DNA of 64,000 bases from Cupriavidus necator A5-1 (GTDB lineage Bacteria > Pseudomonadota > Gammaproteobacteria > Burkholderiales > Burkholderiaceae): assembly GCF_000744095.1 (NCBI RefSeq), contig NZ_JQLI01000001.1, forward strand, positions 868,001-932,000, in the 5' to 3' direction. Below, piece after piece: positions 54,807 to 63,701 of this stretch (position 1 is its first letter; each line of letters starts with the position of its first letter). The translations under genes and the position numbers were made by a program. The notes beneath the pieces were generated by a model. It made no database searches. It saw only the letters and a list, made by a program, of their open reading frames with translations, and was not told the origin of the DNA.

Positions 54807-55509
54807 TTATCTTCCTGATCCGCGCGTGTTAATGCAAACGCTGCCTCCTGGCCGTCTTCGGCCAACTGTGGCGGCACACCCGCTTCCTCCTCCAGGCGAC
54901 GGGTGATTCGCGCCGCCTGCACTGTCACGCCATTCGCAGATCCATTTAGAACGGCCTTTCATCTCCGTTCTGCGACGCCCCGAAGCCATCGACGTTTGAC
55001 GGTATCCATCGCACAGCACAAGACGAAATCAACCGCGAAATACGAATAAACGTCCGCTGTCCGGCCGAATTGACGACCGAATGTCCATTCGGTCGGTCCG
55101 ATCAACGGAAGTGGTGCCCTACGCCAAAACAGACGTTCAAAACGGATTGCCCGAGCGGGGAGCACGACGTCCGCTTAGGCCGAGCACCCTTGCGCCAAAT
55201 TGACCGAGTGAATGGCAGTTGCACCTTGAAAGCAGCCGTCGAGGCTGCGTTGGGTCAAAGGCGGCAGAGGGTCGCGAAATGACTTTCGGGGGCGGCCGAG
55301 AATCCTTGTGTCCGCAACGGCCCTGTTCTCCTCCCGCCTCCCTGGAATATGCTGGCGGCAGCTGGGAGTCGGTTCCGGCTTGCAGCGACAGATGGCACAT
55401 GGTTTTCCAAAACTTGCGTTGGGCCTCATTCCTACCGCTACTCCATGCGCTGCCTCGTTCCGCCATTTCCGCCCCTCGAATCGCGCGTGGCTGTGGCCTT
55501 TCACGGCCT
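54807..55509. other. degenerate stretch, no gene recognised
   Basis: About 700 bp with several short frames on both strands, none with a family-like sequence or good ribosome site. It connects the recD2 remnant with the structured repeat copy B. Confidence 0.4.
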
Positions 55510-55810
55510 ACTGGTTGGGGAATCTTTGCTGAGAAAGAACTTCAAGGTGCAATAGATTGGCCCGCAATGCGGAAATCTGGGGCCGCCAAGTAGTTCGTGA
55601 CTTCAGCCAAGCGGCATCGAACGACCTTATGGCTTGCATCTGGGATGCAGACCGGCCTTTGCGGCCCAATTCATTGCACCATACAGCAGCCGCCGCCGGC
55701 CGCCGCCGTTGCCTTGCCGCCCATAATTTCGCCATCGTGAAATTACAGATGGGGCGCCGCTCATTTGCCGCTGCCGCATCCCGGGCGGCCATATGCGGCG
55801 AGCAAGCCCG
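55510..55810 (+). repeat. structured dispersed repeat, copy B
   Basis: Homologue of 12250-12560 in the opposite orientation. Core inverted repeat: GGTGCAATAGATTGGCCC (from 55546) with its partner GGCCCAATTCATTGCACC (to 55680), 19 of 22 positions matching. The outer hairpin has arms TAATTTC and GAAATTA, where copy A has TAGTTTC and GAAACTA: both sides changed together. No gene is visible inside. It lies 120 bp upstream of sRNA-like copy 2. Confidence 0.5.
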
Positions 55811-55930
55811 CAAGGTCCTACCCCTTTGGTAGCGGCCTCTTTGGTGACGCGTACTCAACGCGAACGCTGGTGGGCGGCGAAAAACGGCCGGCAGGCTGCC
55901 TAGACCCTGCCACCTGCGGGGCAATCTGCA

Positions 55931-56023
55931 AGAATTTTCATAAGGGTTTATACTTACGCCTGTCTCCTCCCTTTCCCAAAAGGGATTCGTGCCCGCCGTT
56001 GTAGCGGGCTTTCTTTTGCCTGC
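55931..56023 (+). ncRNA. sRNA-like repeat unit, copy 2
   Basis: Homologue of 26621-26712. Shared: AAGGGTTTATACTTACG, the anti-Shine-Dalgarno run TGTCTCCTCCCTTTC, and terminator CCCGC/GCGGG followed by CTTTCTTTT (55992-56017). The terminator loop and the spacer differ while the stem and the pyrimidine run are kept, as expected for a functional RNA. The upstream hairpin is weaker here (TAAG/CTTA). Confidence 0.5.
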
Positions 56024-56285
56024 GTTCCAAGTCGCTCGTTGAGCTAAGGCGCCTAGCGCTGCCTGGCCGCCCGCGCAGGGGGCATTGGGCTCCCATTGCT
56101 GGCAGGGCTTCTTCCGAACGTGACAGCAAAGCCGTAGGTAGCCTTCCCTATGCAACTGCGCGAGTTCGGGTCATCAGACGGGAAACGAAGCAAGCCCAAA
56201 ATCCTCCGGGCCTACGGGAACGGACAGCCCACCAGCGCTACACAGGCAGAGGTGAACTGGCGGCTGGATCCAGCGTTCGCCGAGT

Positions 56286-56522
56286 TCAGGACTCCCGACA
56301 TCGAGCGCGTGGCCGCTCGTCAGCATCCGCAGCCGAACTGTGCCGATTCTGCAGACGGTCGTGCATTGTCTCGCAGAGGATCAACATCATTGTCGCGGGT
56401 TCGTCATCAGCGCCGGCCATGCCGGTTTCCTCGGCGCTGCGCAGATATACTTGCCGGGAGACGATTACGATGATAGCGCCGACGCAGAAGGCCCGGGCCA
56501 CAAATTGAAGGTATCGTGCCAT
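56286..56522 (-). CDS. possible small membrane protein, uncertain
   Basis: 78-aa frame starting MARYLQFVARAFCVGAIIVI, with one membrane segment near the N-terminus. Codon use is reasonable in the first half. The opposite strand over the same bases also has an open frame (56340-56540), and neither has a ribosome site. Reported because one of them may be real; strand is not settled. Confidence 0.2.
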   Translation of the reverse strand: MARYLQFVARAFCVGAIIVIVSRQVYLRSAEETGMAGADDEPATMMLILCETMHDRLQNRHSSAADADERPRARCRES

Positions 56523-56689
56523 GGAAATCGCACCGGATAGCAGGGGTGATTGGTGGCGAGACTACACGAGGATGTCGCGGCGCGATGCTACGCCGTTGCA
56601 CGATTGACACGCCTCCGTTTCGCTGTAGCGAGGCCGGAGCGCGCCTCCTGTGACACCGCACGGCGCCTGATGAGCATGCCAAAGACGAT

Positions 56690-56917
56690 CGCGCCCTACC
56701 GAGCGGCCACTACTGGGCCACGCCGCACGCGCCCTTTCAGCTGGACGGTCCGAACGGCCACGATGAGGTCTTCCCCGGCGCCCACTGCGTGAGCGACGGC
56801 AAGTGGGTCACCTTCTACAAGGACGGGGAAGAAATCTGGGCGTGCAACGCTGTTTATGCCGCCGCGCATTTCGACTTTTCTGCCGTGTCCAACGCCTGCG
56901 CGTCGACGGCCGACTGA
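56690..56917 (+). pseudogene. 5'-truncated hypothetical gene
   Basis: About 72 codons without a start read SGHYWATPHAPFQLDGPNGH, EVFPGAHCVSDGKWVTFYKD and IWACNAVYAAAHFDF, ending ACASTAD before TGA. The Cys/Trp-rich sequence with good codon bias looks like the C-terminal part of a real protein. Family not recognised. 56918-57219 holds nothing supported. Confidence 0.4.
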
Positions 56918-57219
56918 GGTGCTGCAGCGCCGACAGACTTCCGGCCCCCTCGCCGCATCAACCATGACGCCCAGCGCCACCACAGCAAGCAATTTTCGGT
57001 GAACGGGCGTTATGTCAATGCCATTGTCACGATCCTGTGGCGCGACCCTGGTCAAATTTCCAGGTAGCCTGCGGGCGGTCGTGGCTTGGTGTTGCAGCAC
57101 TCACCACGGCGCCACGACTTCCGCCCCCCGGCTGTCCTCAGAAAAGCAAAAGCCCGAGCGGGCTTTGGGGCAAAATTCGGCGGTATGTCGAATTGACGCT
57201 GACATTGCCCACGTACTGC

Positions 57220-57910
57220 CTAGTCGCGTGCTGGCACTCTGCCGGGCAGAGCACTCCGGCTACCTTCTCGCCCTAGCCTCAAAGAGCCCCGGATGGGTTG
57301 GCGGAAACGCACGTCCGGCAATCCGTCTATCCGATTCGCTTTACTGAACGCGCCTTGGAGCCCTTCCCATCGCGCGGCGCGCTCCTGGTCCAGCTCACGC
57401 AACGCGCGCCGCTCGCTGGCCTCGGCGCGCTCCTGCGCGATGGTCACCTGCTCGCGGGCGCGCTCGAGTTCCGGCGAGAATTGGGTGCGCAGCTCCGCCA
57501 GCTGACGGCCCGCAGCCTCCAGTTCCGCCCGCCCCGCTTCCAGTCGCGCCTGCGTTGCGGCGCGCGCTTGGCGCTCAATGGCCAAGTCCGCCTGCACCGC
57601 TTCACGCTCCCGTCCTGTGGCGGCTTCGTTGGCCGCCTGCCGGATGGTCCTCACCGCCTCGGCCGCGATCTGCTTCAGGGAATCCGTCAGGTCCGGATGG
57701 TCGATGGCGACGCGCGTGCGCCCGCGCAATTCCTGCCAGAACGCCTGCAGCACCTCGGCGGGCGTGCCGATGCTGCCCTTGCGCACCAGACTGTACAGCT
57801 TGTTGGCAGTGGGCGTGACGCCATAGCGGAAAAACAGCAGGCCGCAGACCTCGCGGTACAGCGCGCGGATTTCGGAAAAGCGCGCGCAATTCGGCCCAGG
57901 TCGGCCTACA
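57220..57910 (-). pseudogene. KfrA-like plasmid DNA-binding protein, broken
   Basis: The N-terminal KfrA domain is in one frame (IRALYREVCGLLFFRYGVTP, TANKLYSLVRKGSIGTPAEV) and continues LQAFWQELRGRTRVAIDHPD. A long Ala/Glu/Arg coiled coil follows (ERAREQVTIAQERAEASERR). The first codons are out of frame near 57880 and no good start remains; the C-terminus ends abruptly in unrelated sequence. KfrA-type proteins bind DNA in plasmid and ICE maintenance regions, so this marks a former mobile element. Confidence 0.7.
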
Positions 57911-58133
57911 TATCTGGGCGATCACGATCAGAGCCCGCTTGGCCGGCGACTGTCGTAATTGGCCGACACTGCTGTGCGTTTCCCCGGTTTCCGGTCATCG
58001 GGTGCTGGCGGGGAACGGACTGCGCTCCTAAGCTCGAACAGGCTGCCCGGCAGCATGCTGCAAGGCAGACAGGCAAAGAATGAAATTGTGGCTGGACCAC
58101 CCAAGGCAAAAAAGAGAAAGAGAGGAGAACAAC

Positions 58134-59297
58134 ATGTCACTGAAAAGGATGGCCCTGGCGTCCCTGCTGGGATGGCCGCTGGCAACCCTTGCGCAGTCAA
58201 GCGTCACGCTGTACGGCGTGATCGACGCCAACGTGGAATACGTCAACCACGCGGGCGTCGTGCCGACGGCCGCCAATGGATTCAACCCGGGACCGGGCAA
58301 CGATGCCTACCGGCTGACTTCCGGCGGGCTGTCCGGCTCGCGCTGGGGCTTGCGTGGCAACGAGGACCTGGGCGGCGGGATCAAGGCGATCTTCGTGCTG
58401 GAAAGCGGCTTCGGCCTCGATACCGGCCTGTCGCAGCAAAGCGGCCGCCTGTTCGGCCGCCAGGCGTTCGTGGGCGTCCAGAGCGACCGCTTCGGCCAAG
58501 TCAGCCTGGGCCGGCAGTACACCTCGATGTTTGAGGCCCTGGCCAACTTCTCTCCAACCGCCTATGCCACGCAGTATGAGCCGGTCGTCATGCAGTCCGG
58601 CCCCAACTACCGCGAGGACAATACCATCAAGTACACCGGGAAGTTCGGGGGGCTGACGGCCCTCGCGCACTGGTCCTTCGGCGCCGGGGTGGCCCTGCCC
58701 GCCTCGGTAGGGTTCCCCATCCCGATCGGCGGCAATGGCGAAGTCCCGGGGCAGTTCCGACGCGACACCGCCTATGGCGGGGCACTGGCTTACACGTTCG
58801 GCCCGTTTGCCGCGACGGCCGGCTATGACCAGTGGAATCCCACCATCGGCACCGGCACCGGCACCATCAAGAAGGCCGTGGTAGGCGCCAGCTATGCGTT
58901 CGGCCCCGCCAAGATCATGGGAGGCTACCGCTGGGGCCAGAACAAGAACGCGGCCGATGTCCTGATCCAACGCGACGACTTCTACTGGATCGGGGCCAAC
59001 TACCAGGTCACGCCGGCGCTGGCGCTCACGCTCGAGTACAACTACGACGACCTCAAGAACCTTTACGGCAACACGAGCGTGGCCAACCCGTGGCAGATCT
59101 CCTTCGTGGCTGACTACTCGCTGTCCAAGCGCACCGATGTGTACCTGACCACGGCCTATGCCAAGAACGCAGGGTTGATGCTCGATTCGCTGGCGACCGT
59201 CTTTGCCAACAGCCTGTCGCTAGGTAACAGCTACGTCCTCGGCAACGGGCAGAGCAACATGTTCGGCGTCGCCTTAGGCGTCCGGCACAAGTTCTGA
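58134..59297 (+). CDS. outer-membrane porin, beta-proteobacterial OmpC type
   Basis: 387-aa trimeric general porin (Gram-negative porin, OmpC/Omp32 class). The signal peptide is MSLKRMALASLLGWPLATLA followed by QSSVTLYGVIDANVEYVNHA, the standard first strand. Conserved LRGNEDLGGGIKAIFVLESG and GRQAFVGVQSDRFGQVSLGR are present, and the last strand ends in Phe (GVALGVRHKF), as needed for BAM assembly. ATG 58134 has AGAGGAG upstream. It is intact in a region of decayed genes. Confidence 0.95.
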   Translation: MSLKRMALASLLGWPLATLAQSSVTLYGVIDANVEYVNHAGVVPTAANGFNPGPGNDAYRLTSGGLSGSRWGLRGNEDLGGGIKAIFVLESGFGLDTGLSQQSGRLFGRQAFVGVQSDRFGQVSLGRQYTSMFEALANFSPTAYATQYEPVVMQSGPNYREDNTIKYTGKFGGLTALAHWSFGAGVALPASVGFPIPIGGNGEVPGQFRRDTAYGGALAYTFGPFAATAGYDQWNPTIGTGTGTIKKAVVGASYAFGPAKIMGGYRWGQNKNAADVLIQRDDFYWIGANYQVTPALALTLEYNYDDLKNLYGNTSVANPWQISFVADYSLSKRTDVYLTTAYAKNAGLMLDSLATVFANSLSLGNSYVLGNGQSNMFGVALGVRHKF

Positions 59298-59640
59298 GTG
59301 CGCCGGGAGACCGGTAAGGAGTAGTTGGTGCAAGTCCACTACGACGAAGGAATAGCGAATCACATCGGCCCCGAGCCGTGGGCGGGCCAGCGCGAGGTGG
59401 TCGGCGCGTCGGTAGGGGAACGTACGGGCCAGCCCTTGAGCCGCGATAATTGTGCAATTCCGGGTGCCGACGCGGTTCAGAACGCGGAAGGCGACATGGT
59501 GGCGTGCGCAAGCGCAAGCGCGAGCGCCTCGACGACCCGGCGTGGTCGAAGAACTGGCACGTACGGACGCTCTTTGCGCGGGAATCGGGAGATCTCTCGT
59601 CTGACCAGTCGCAGCATGGGCTAGCCCGCATCGGGAAGTC
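59298..59640 (+). mobile_element. 5' remnant of a group II intron
   Basis: The sequence GTGCAAGTCCACTACGACGA and onward, with the pseudo-reading frame HYDEGIANHIGPEPWAG, SVGERTGQPLS and GRSLRGNREISRLTSRS, is what I recall of the ribozyme 5' region that precedes the reverse transcriptase/maturase gene in widespread bacterial group II introns. No maturase follows. Changes from the usual sequence indicate an old remnant. Identification rests on recall, not a search. Confidence 0.5.
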
Positions 59641-59709
59641 ATCAAAAGAATCTCAATTGGCGTCTTTCGCCAACGCGGATGAGGGTGGCAGTTGCCGAGC
59701 CAGGTGTGA

Positions 59710-59823
59710 ATGCGCTTGTATGTTGGTGAGCGCAACACTACGCGCCCACCAACATACGCCAGCATATCGCCTGCTTCGCAGGGTCAAGGGTGCGCTACGC
59801 CAGGCTTCGCCTGCCCTTGACTC
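59710..59823. repeat. two adjacent palindromes
   Basis: First: GTATGTTGGTGAGCGC (59718-59733) and GCGCCCACCAACATAC (59742-59757), 15 of 16 paired and extendable outward. Second: GTCAAGGG and CCCTTGAC bracket an inner hairpin CAGGC-TTC-GCCTG (about 59789-59821). No gene covers them. They may be the end of a transposon or a replication/transfer origin. Confidence 0.65.
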
Positions 59824-60017
59824 CCGCTGAGCGTTGCGGCAAGGAGATAATTATCGACTCACGAATCAGTATGAGAAATACCTTGACAGCTCCCTGCTCA
59901 TAGAAGGGGGCGGTGCGCAGAAATGCGCCGCTGCTATCCGACAGATTACCCCTGAACGCCCCGGGCCTGCGGCTCGGGGGAATCCCGTCCGCCTGTTTGC
60001 CCCTGTTGCTCGGCGAA

Positions 60018-61046
60018 CTAGAATCGCATCACCATCAGCATGCCGTAGAACAGCACAGCCAGGAACAGCGTCTCCAGCACCATCAGCGCCACCGGCTTCC
60101 AGCCCACGGACAGGATATCTTTGAGGTGAGTCTTCATGCCGATCGCCACCATGGCCATGACCAGACACCACTGCGAGGCGAACTGACCCGCCTTTACCAG
60201 GCCCGCAGGCAACCAGCCGGTGCTGTTGATCGCCACCAGCACCGCAAATGCCACGGCAAACCACGGCAGCAGCGGCGGGCGCGGACCCTTTCCGGCTTCC
60301 CCTTGTGCCCGCTGATGTCGTTGCGACAGCCACGCAGCCAGCGCGATCACCGGAAGCAGCATGGCCACCCGCATCAGCTTGACCAGCGTAGCAGCGTCAC
60401 CGGCTTCGTGCGAGATGCTGTAACCGGCCCCCACTACTTGCGCCACGTCATGGATGGTTCCGCCGATAAAGGCTCCCGCCTGTAATGAGGGCAGAGCCAG
60501 CAGTTGCGCGAGCATCGGGTAAAGAACCATCGCCACCGTGGATAGCGTACTGACGGAGATCACCGTGAACAGCGTCGCGCGCTCCTTCAACGGATGCTGG
60601 GGCATGGCCGCTGCCAGGGCCAGCGCCGCGGAAGCACCGCAGATGGCCACAGCCCCGCCAGTAAGCAAGCCGAAGAACGTCTGGAACCCCATCAGTCGAG
60701 CCAGCACGATGCCGCACAGGATGGTCAGCGCCACCGCCAGCACGACCATGGCAACGGAGTGCCAACCCAGTGCCGCCACCTGCGAGGCAGTAATGCGCAA
60801 TCCCAGCAGGGCCACGCCCAGCCGAAGTACCTGCTTGGCGCTGAAGTCGATACCGGAAGCGCTGGAGGATTCCCTGGACAGGAAGTTAAGCGCCATGCCC
60901 AACAGCAAGGCGAACAGCATCACCGGCGCGTGGTAATGCTCGGCGAGCGACATGGCTGCAACTGTCACCACCGCGCTGACGCCCATGCCGGGCAGATAGC
61001 CCCGGATGGTACTTAACAAGGTCGGGTTCAGAAATCTTACGGACAT
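60018..61046 (-). CDS. YeiH/UPF0324-family membrane transporter
   Basis: 342-aa inner-membrane protein with about ten hydrophobic segments. The family signature is clear: QVLRLGVALLGLRITASQVA, FGLLTGGAVAICGASAALAL and AGAFIGGTIHDVAQVVGAGY. Members are proposed sulfonate/sulfate or anion exporters; the substrate is not proven. ATG 61046. Family members are often next to a LysR gene, but none is present here. 59824-60017 and 61047-61355 hold nothing supported. Confidence 0.93.
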   Translation of the reverse strand: MSVRFLNPTLLSTIRGYLPGMGVSAVVTVAAMSLAEHYHAPVMLFALLLGMALNFLSRESSSASGIDFSAKQVLRLGVALLGLRITASQVAALGWHSVAMVVLAVALTILCGIVLARLMGFQTFFGLLTGGAVAICGASAALALAAAMPQHPLKERATLFTVISVSTLSTVAMVLYPMLAQLLALPSLQAGAFIGGTIHDVAQVVGAGYSISHEAGDAATLVKLMRVAMLLPVIALAAWLSQRHQRAQGEAGKGPRPPLLPWFAVAFAVLVAINSTGWLPAGLVKAGQFASQWCLVMAMVAIGMKTHLKDILSVGWKPVALMVLETLFLAVLFYGMLMVMRF

Positions 61047-61355
61047 GGCCGTCTCTCCAATGCATCGATGTTTTACCAGCCTGTCCGCCCAGGAGGGTTC
61101 TGGCCGATCTTGCAGACGCCGGTCCTCCGGCCCTGCGAGACCAAGGCGTTGACTTCCAGACCAGTGCCCTTACTGGGCCGACGGCTGGCGTCGTTCCGCC
61201 GCAGCATGCGTGAGCGCGCAGGCCCGACTCCGTTCGCCTGGGGATACCCGCCAAAGCAGGGCACTACCTGGCATGCCAGGATCTACGAACCGCTGGCGCC
61301 CTCAGGCTTCGCGAGTCTCGACCGATCGCCAGGCAATGCTCTGTCGCGTGGCTCG

Positions 61356-61780
61356 TCACAGGCAGTCGAGCGCATCCTTGTCGAGCGCCAGCAGCTTCAC
61401 CGTCGTGGCGGACTGTCGCATCTCCACATGCGCACCTGTGAATGTGTCGGTGACCTCCACGAGGTCTCCATTCGGACTTCTGACAATCAAGCCATTCGCG
61501 CGAGGAAAGCGCTGCACGGGATCATTCGGCGACAGGATGTCCGACCAGCGATCGATCACGCAGGTGCCGTAGCTCTGCACAGTCTTGTGCGTGTCGGCAA
61601 TGAAGGTGGGCGGGCGTGCCTGCACCTCCGCAATCGGATCCGACAGGTCCGGATGGCGGCCTCGGCAAACTCCCGATCGCTTTGCGGTGCGCCAGTCTCA
61701 GCGAGCGATGCCTTTGGACCCCTTCTTGTCGCGTCGCCACCTGCCTTGCGGAGAAATCGGTGTGGAGATGGACACGCCAT
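61356..61780 (-). pseudogene. hypothetical protein, apparently frameshifted
   Basis: The C-terminal 89 codons from GTG 61625 read PTFIADTHKTVQSYGTCVID, RWSDILSPNDPVQRFPRANG and AHVEMRQSATTVKLLALDKD, a convincing protein sequence. Upstream, the same strand reads GAPQSDREFAEAAI in another frame to an ATG at 61780, and joins HPDLSDPIAEVQA across a shift near 61650. Family not recognised. 61781-62275 holds no other supported gene. Confidence 0.35.
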
Positions 61781-62275
61781 CTTGACGGCCAGCGCGGGCT
61801 AGGGATTTGCGCATGCTTAACTCTTCGCTTGCCTGGCGCACTGGCGACTTGTCCGATCGCGTCGAATTGCCAGGCAACGTTGGTTGCTATCCCGACAATG
61901 TAGGCAGCAATCCGGGGTGAGGCTTTGCATTGCAGGCCACTCACTTGACTTTTCATGCCAGCGGTCTCCAAAAATAGCCGCCGCATGGCCTGCCCTCAGT
62001 TGAGGCATCTGCCAAGGCGCAACTGAACTTTATGAATGAGCCGGCTCCTCATGCGCAGCACGGAGCGCCAAGCGCATTTGCCATCGCTCTGATGGATAGC
62101 CGAGAGATTGCTAAGTACGGGATTCCCGGTCGGAGACAGCGTGCGATAGAGTTGGGGCGGATTCAAGTGAGCCTTGCTGAGCAAGACCGCTCGCGAATTG
62201 TGGCACAGCGTACCGAGCTTGCCCAGACCGACAGCCGATGCAAAGGTAACGCGAGCAGCGGCGATTTAGGTACAG

Positions 62276-62674
62276 TCAGTGACCCGTATGCCAATCCTCG
62301 ACCGTCAGTTGCGCGACGCGGGCGAATTCCCGGATATTGTGCGTCACGAGAATCAGGTTACGCGCCCTCGCCTGCCCTGCAATCAAGACGTCATAAGGGC
62401 CGATCAGCGTACCGACGGCCGCCAGCTGCGCGCGAATCTCTCCGGCATGCTGAGCGTCCTCGGCATCAAACGGTACCACCTCGAACTGCAAAGCTTCGAT
62501 GCGTGCCAGGTTCGCAGCCGCCCGCTGACTCTTGTAGGCACCATAGAACAGCTCATGGGCAACGATTGACGGCAGCCCGAAATCGGACGGCAGGTGCGCA
62601 CGCAGTCGCTCAAGCACGGTTGGCTCTCCCTTGAGCATCGCTATCACTGCGTTGGCATCGAGCAGATATTTCAT
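62276..62674 (-). CDS. vapC: VapC-type PIN-domain ribonuclease toxin
   Basis: 132-aa PIN-domain endoribonuclease. Acidic metal ligands are Asp in MKYLLDANAVIAMLKGEP, Glu in VAHELFYGAYKS, and Asp in GPYDVLIAGQA, followed by LVTHNIREFARV. Members cleave tRNA or rRNA when freed from VapB. Its ATG overlaps the vapB stop as ATGA. Confidence 0.94.
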   Translation of the reverse strand: MKYLLDANAVIAMLKGEPTVLERLRAHLPSDFGLPSIVAHELFYGAYKSQRAAANLARIEALQFEVVPFDAEDAQHAGEIRAQLAAVGTLIGPYDVLIAGQARARNLILVTHNIREFARVAQLTVEDWHTGH

Positions 62675-62913
62675 CTGAACACATCCAGTCCAGGACGCTC
62701 CTGTCCAGCAGGTTGGGTGACCGCTGCCGACTCGAAATCGGCATCAACCGGTCCGATCAGCGGGGTCAGCCATGCCCAGTCTTGCGGGACAGGTTCCAGG
62801 ATCACCGCAGCCCCGTGCCGACGGATACGGACTTCCGTACTGTCAAACCGGAAATCCTTGGGCAGCCGCACGGCCTGGGAGCCACCATGGCGGAAGATTT
62901 TGGCGAATTCCAT
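62671..62913 (-). CDS. vapB: VapB-type antitoxin
   Basis: 80-aa antitoxin with an AbrB/MazE-like swapped-hairpin N-domain (MEFAKIFRHGGSQAVRLPKD, FRFDSTEVRIRRHGAAVILE) and a toxin-binding C-tail rich in Trp, Pro and acidic residues. It binds the operator at 62921 and neutralises VapC. The family uses the N-domain for autorepression. Confidence 0.93.
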   Translation of the reverse strand: MEFAKIFRHGGSQAVRLPKDFRFDSTEVRIRRHGAAVILEPVPQDWAWLTPLIGPVDADFESAAVTQPAGQERPGLDVFR

Positions 62914-62920
62914 TTCACCC

Positions 62921-62954
62921 TCTATGTGTATCTACAAAACATAGATATATTATA
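62921..62954 (-). promoter_or_regulatory. vapBC promoter and operator
   Basis: On the minus strand a TATAAT -10 box lies at 62954-62949, with GTTGAA 16 bp further upstream as a weak -35. Just downstream, TCTATGT and ACATAGA form an inverted repeat (62921-62945) ending 8 bp before the vapB ATG, well placed as the VapB operator. Confidence 0.65.
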
Positions 62955-63701
62955 CGACCGCAGTCGCCGATTCAACCGCTCTGGCCGTATGCGGCGTTCG
63001 AGTCCCTTTGGAACATTAAGTATTCGTGTGCCGCAGAAGCCCTTTCCATGCGGCCTTTCTCGCGTTCGGGCAAACGATGCGCCATGGCGGTGACGCCCTC
63101 GGGTTTTGTCGAGCCCATCAGTATGAAAAGCCCGCCCTAAAGGCCTGTCCGGAGTGGTGCGCGGCGATGCTCTCGGGGTCGCTCGCTGGTCAAGGCAGAG
63201 GATTTACGGGACAGGCGGGAATAAGCGCCCGTTATCGAACCTTGATGCCCGTCCGCAGTTGCCGTCGGTCAGGGCGGCAGTCCGCATGGCCCGGCCGCGC
63301 TTCCGCCCGCCTCGCCCCGGTGGCCGCGGTGATGACCTGGGCGCCTGCCTGACTGGCTTGGGGGTCACGCCCAACGGCAGTGGCCGGCCGGTACAAGCCG
63401 TAGGCCAGTAAGCCGACTTGGCCGCTCGAACGTCTCCTCCACTTCGAACCGAGAGGCGGGCGACATGAGTCGGCGCATAAGATAGCCCAAAGCGAACTAG
63501 CGGACGCGGTGACCATGGGTCGCGCAGAGCTGTGAAGCGCGCTGTACTATGAAGCGTTGACCCTGGGTAAAGACTAAGGGCCAAATGTTCGCAGCTGGAT
63601 TGCGTCACATTGAGTCATCTGTCCTTGAAACGTTTTTCCGCGGTCGCCGAATATCTCCGAGCCCGTCCAGCTCGCACGCGACAACCTATGGGAGTAGAGC
63701 C
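62955..63701. other. intergenic stretch, no gene recognised
   Basis: About 750 bp between vapB and the UPF0158 gene. Several frames are open on both strands because of high GC, but none has a family-like sequence, hydrophobic pattern or ribosome site. Confidence 0.45.

Noticed and set aside
59718..59757. Integron attC site
   Set aside because: The palindrome lacks the R and L box core (GTTRRRY and RYYYAAC) and no integrase or cassette gene is nearby.
63204..63608. 134-codon minus-strand frame
   Set aside because: Arg/Pro-rich, no family resemblance or ribosome site; looks like GC-driven open frame.
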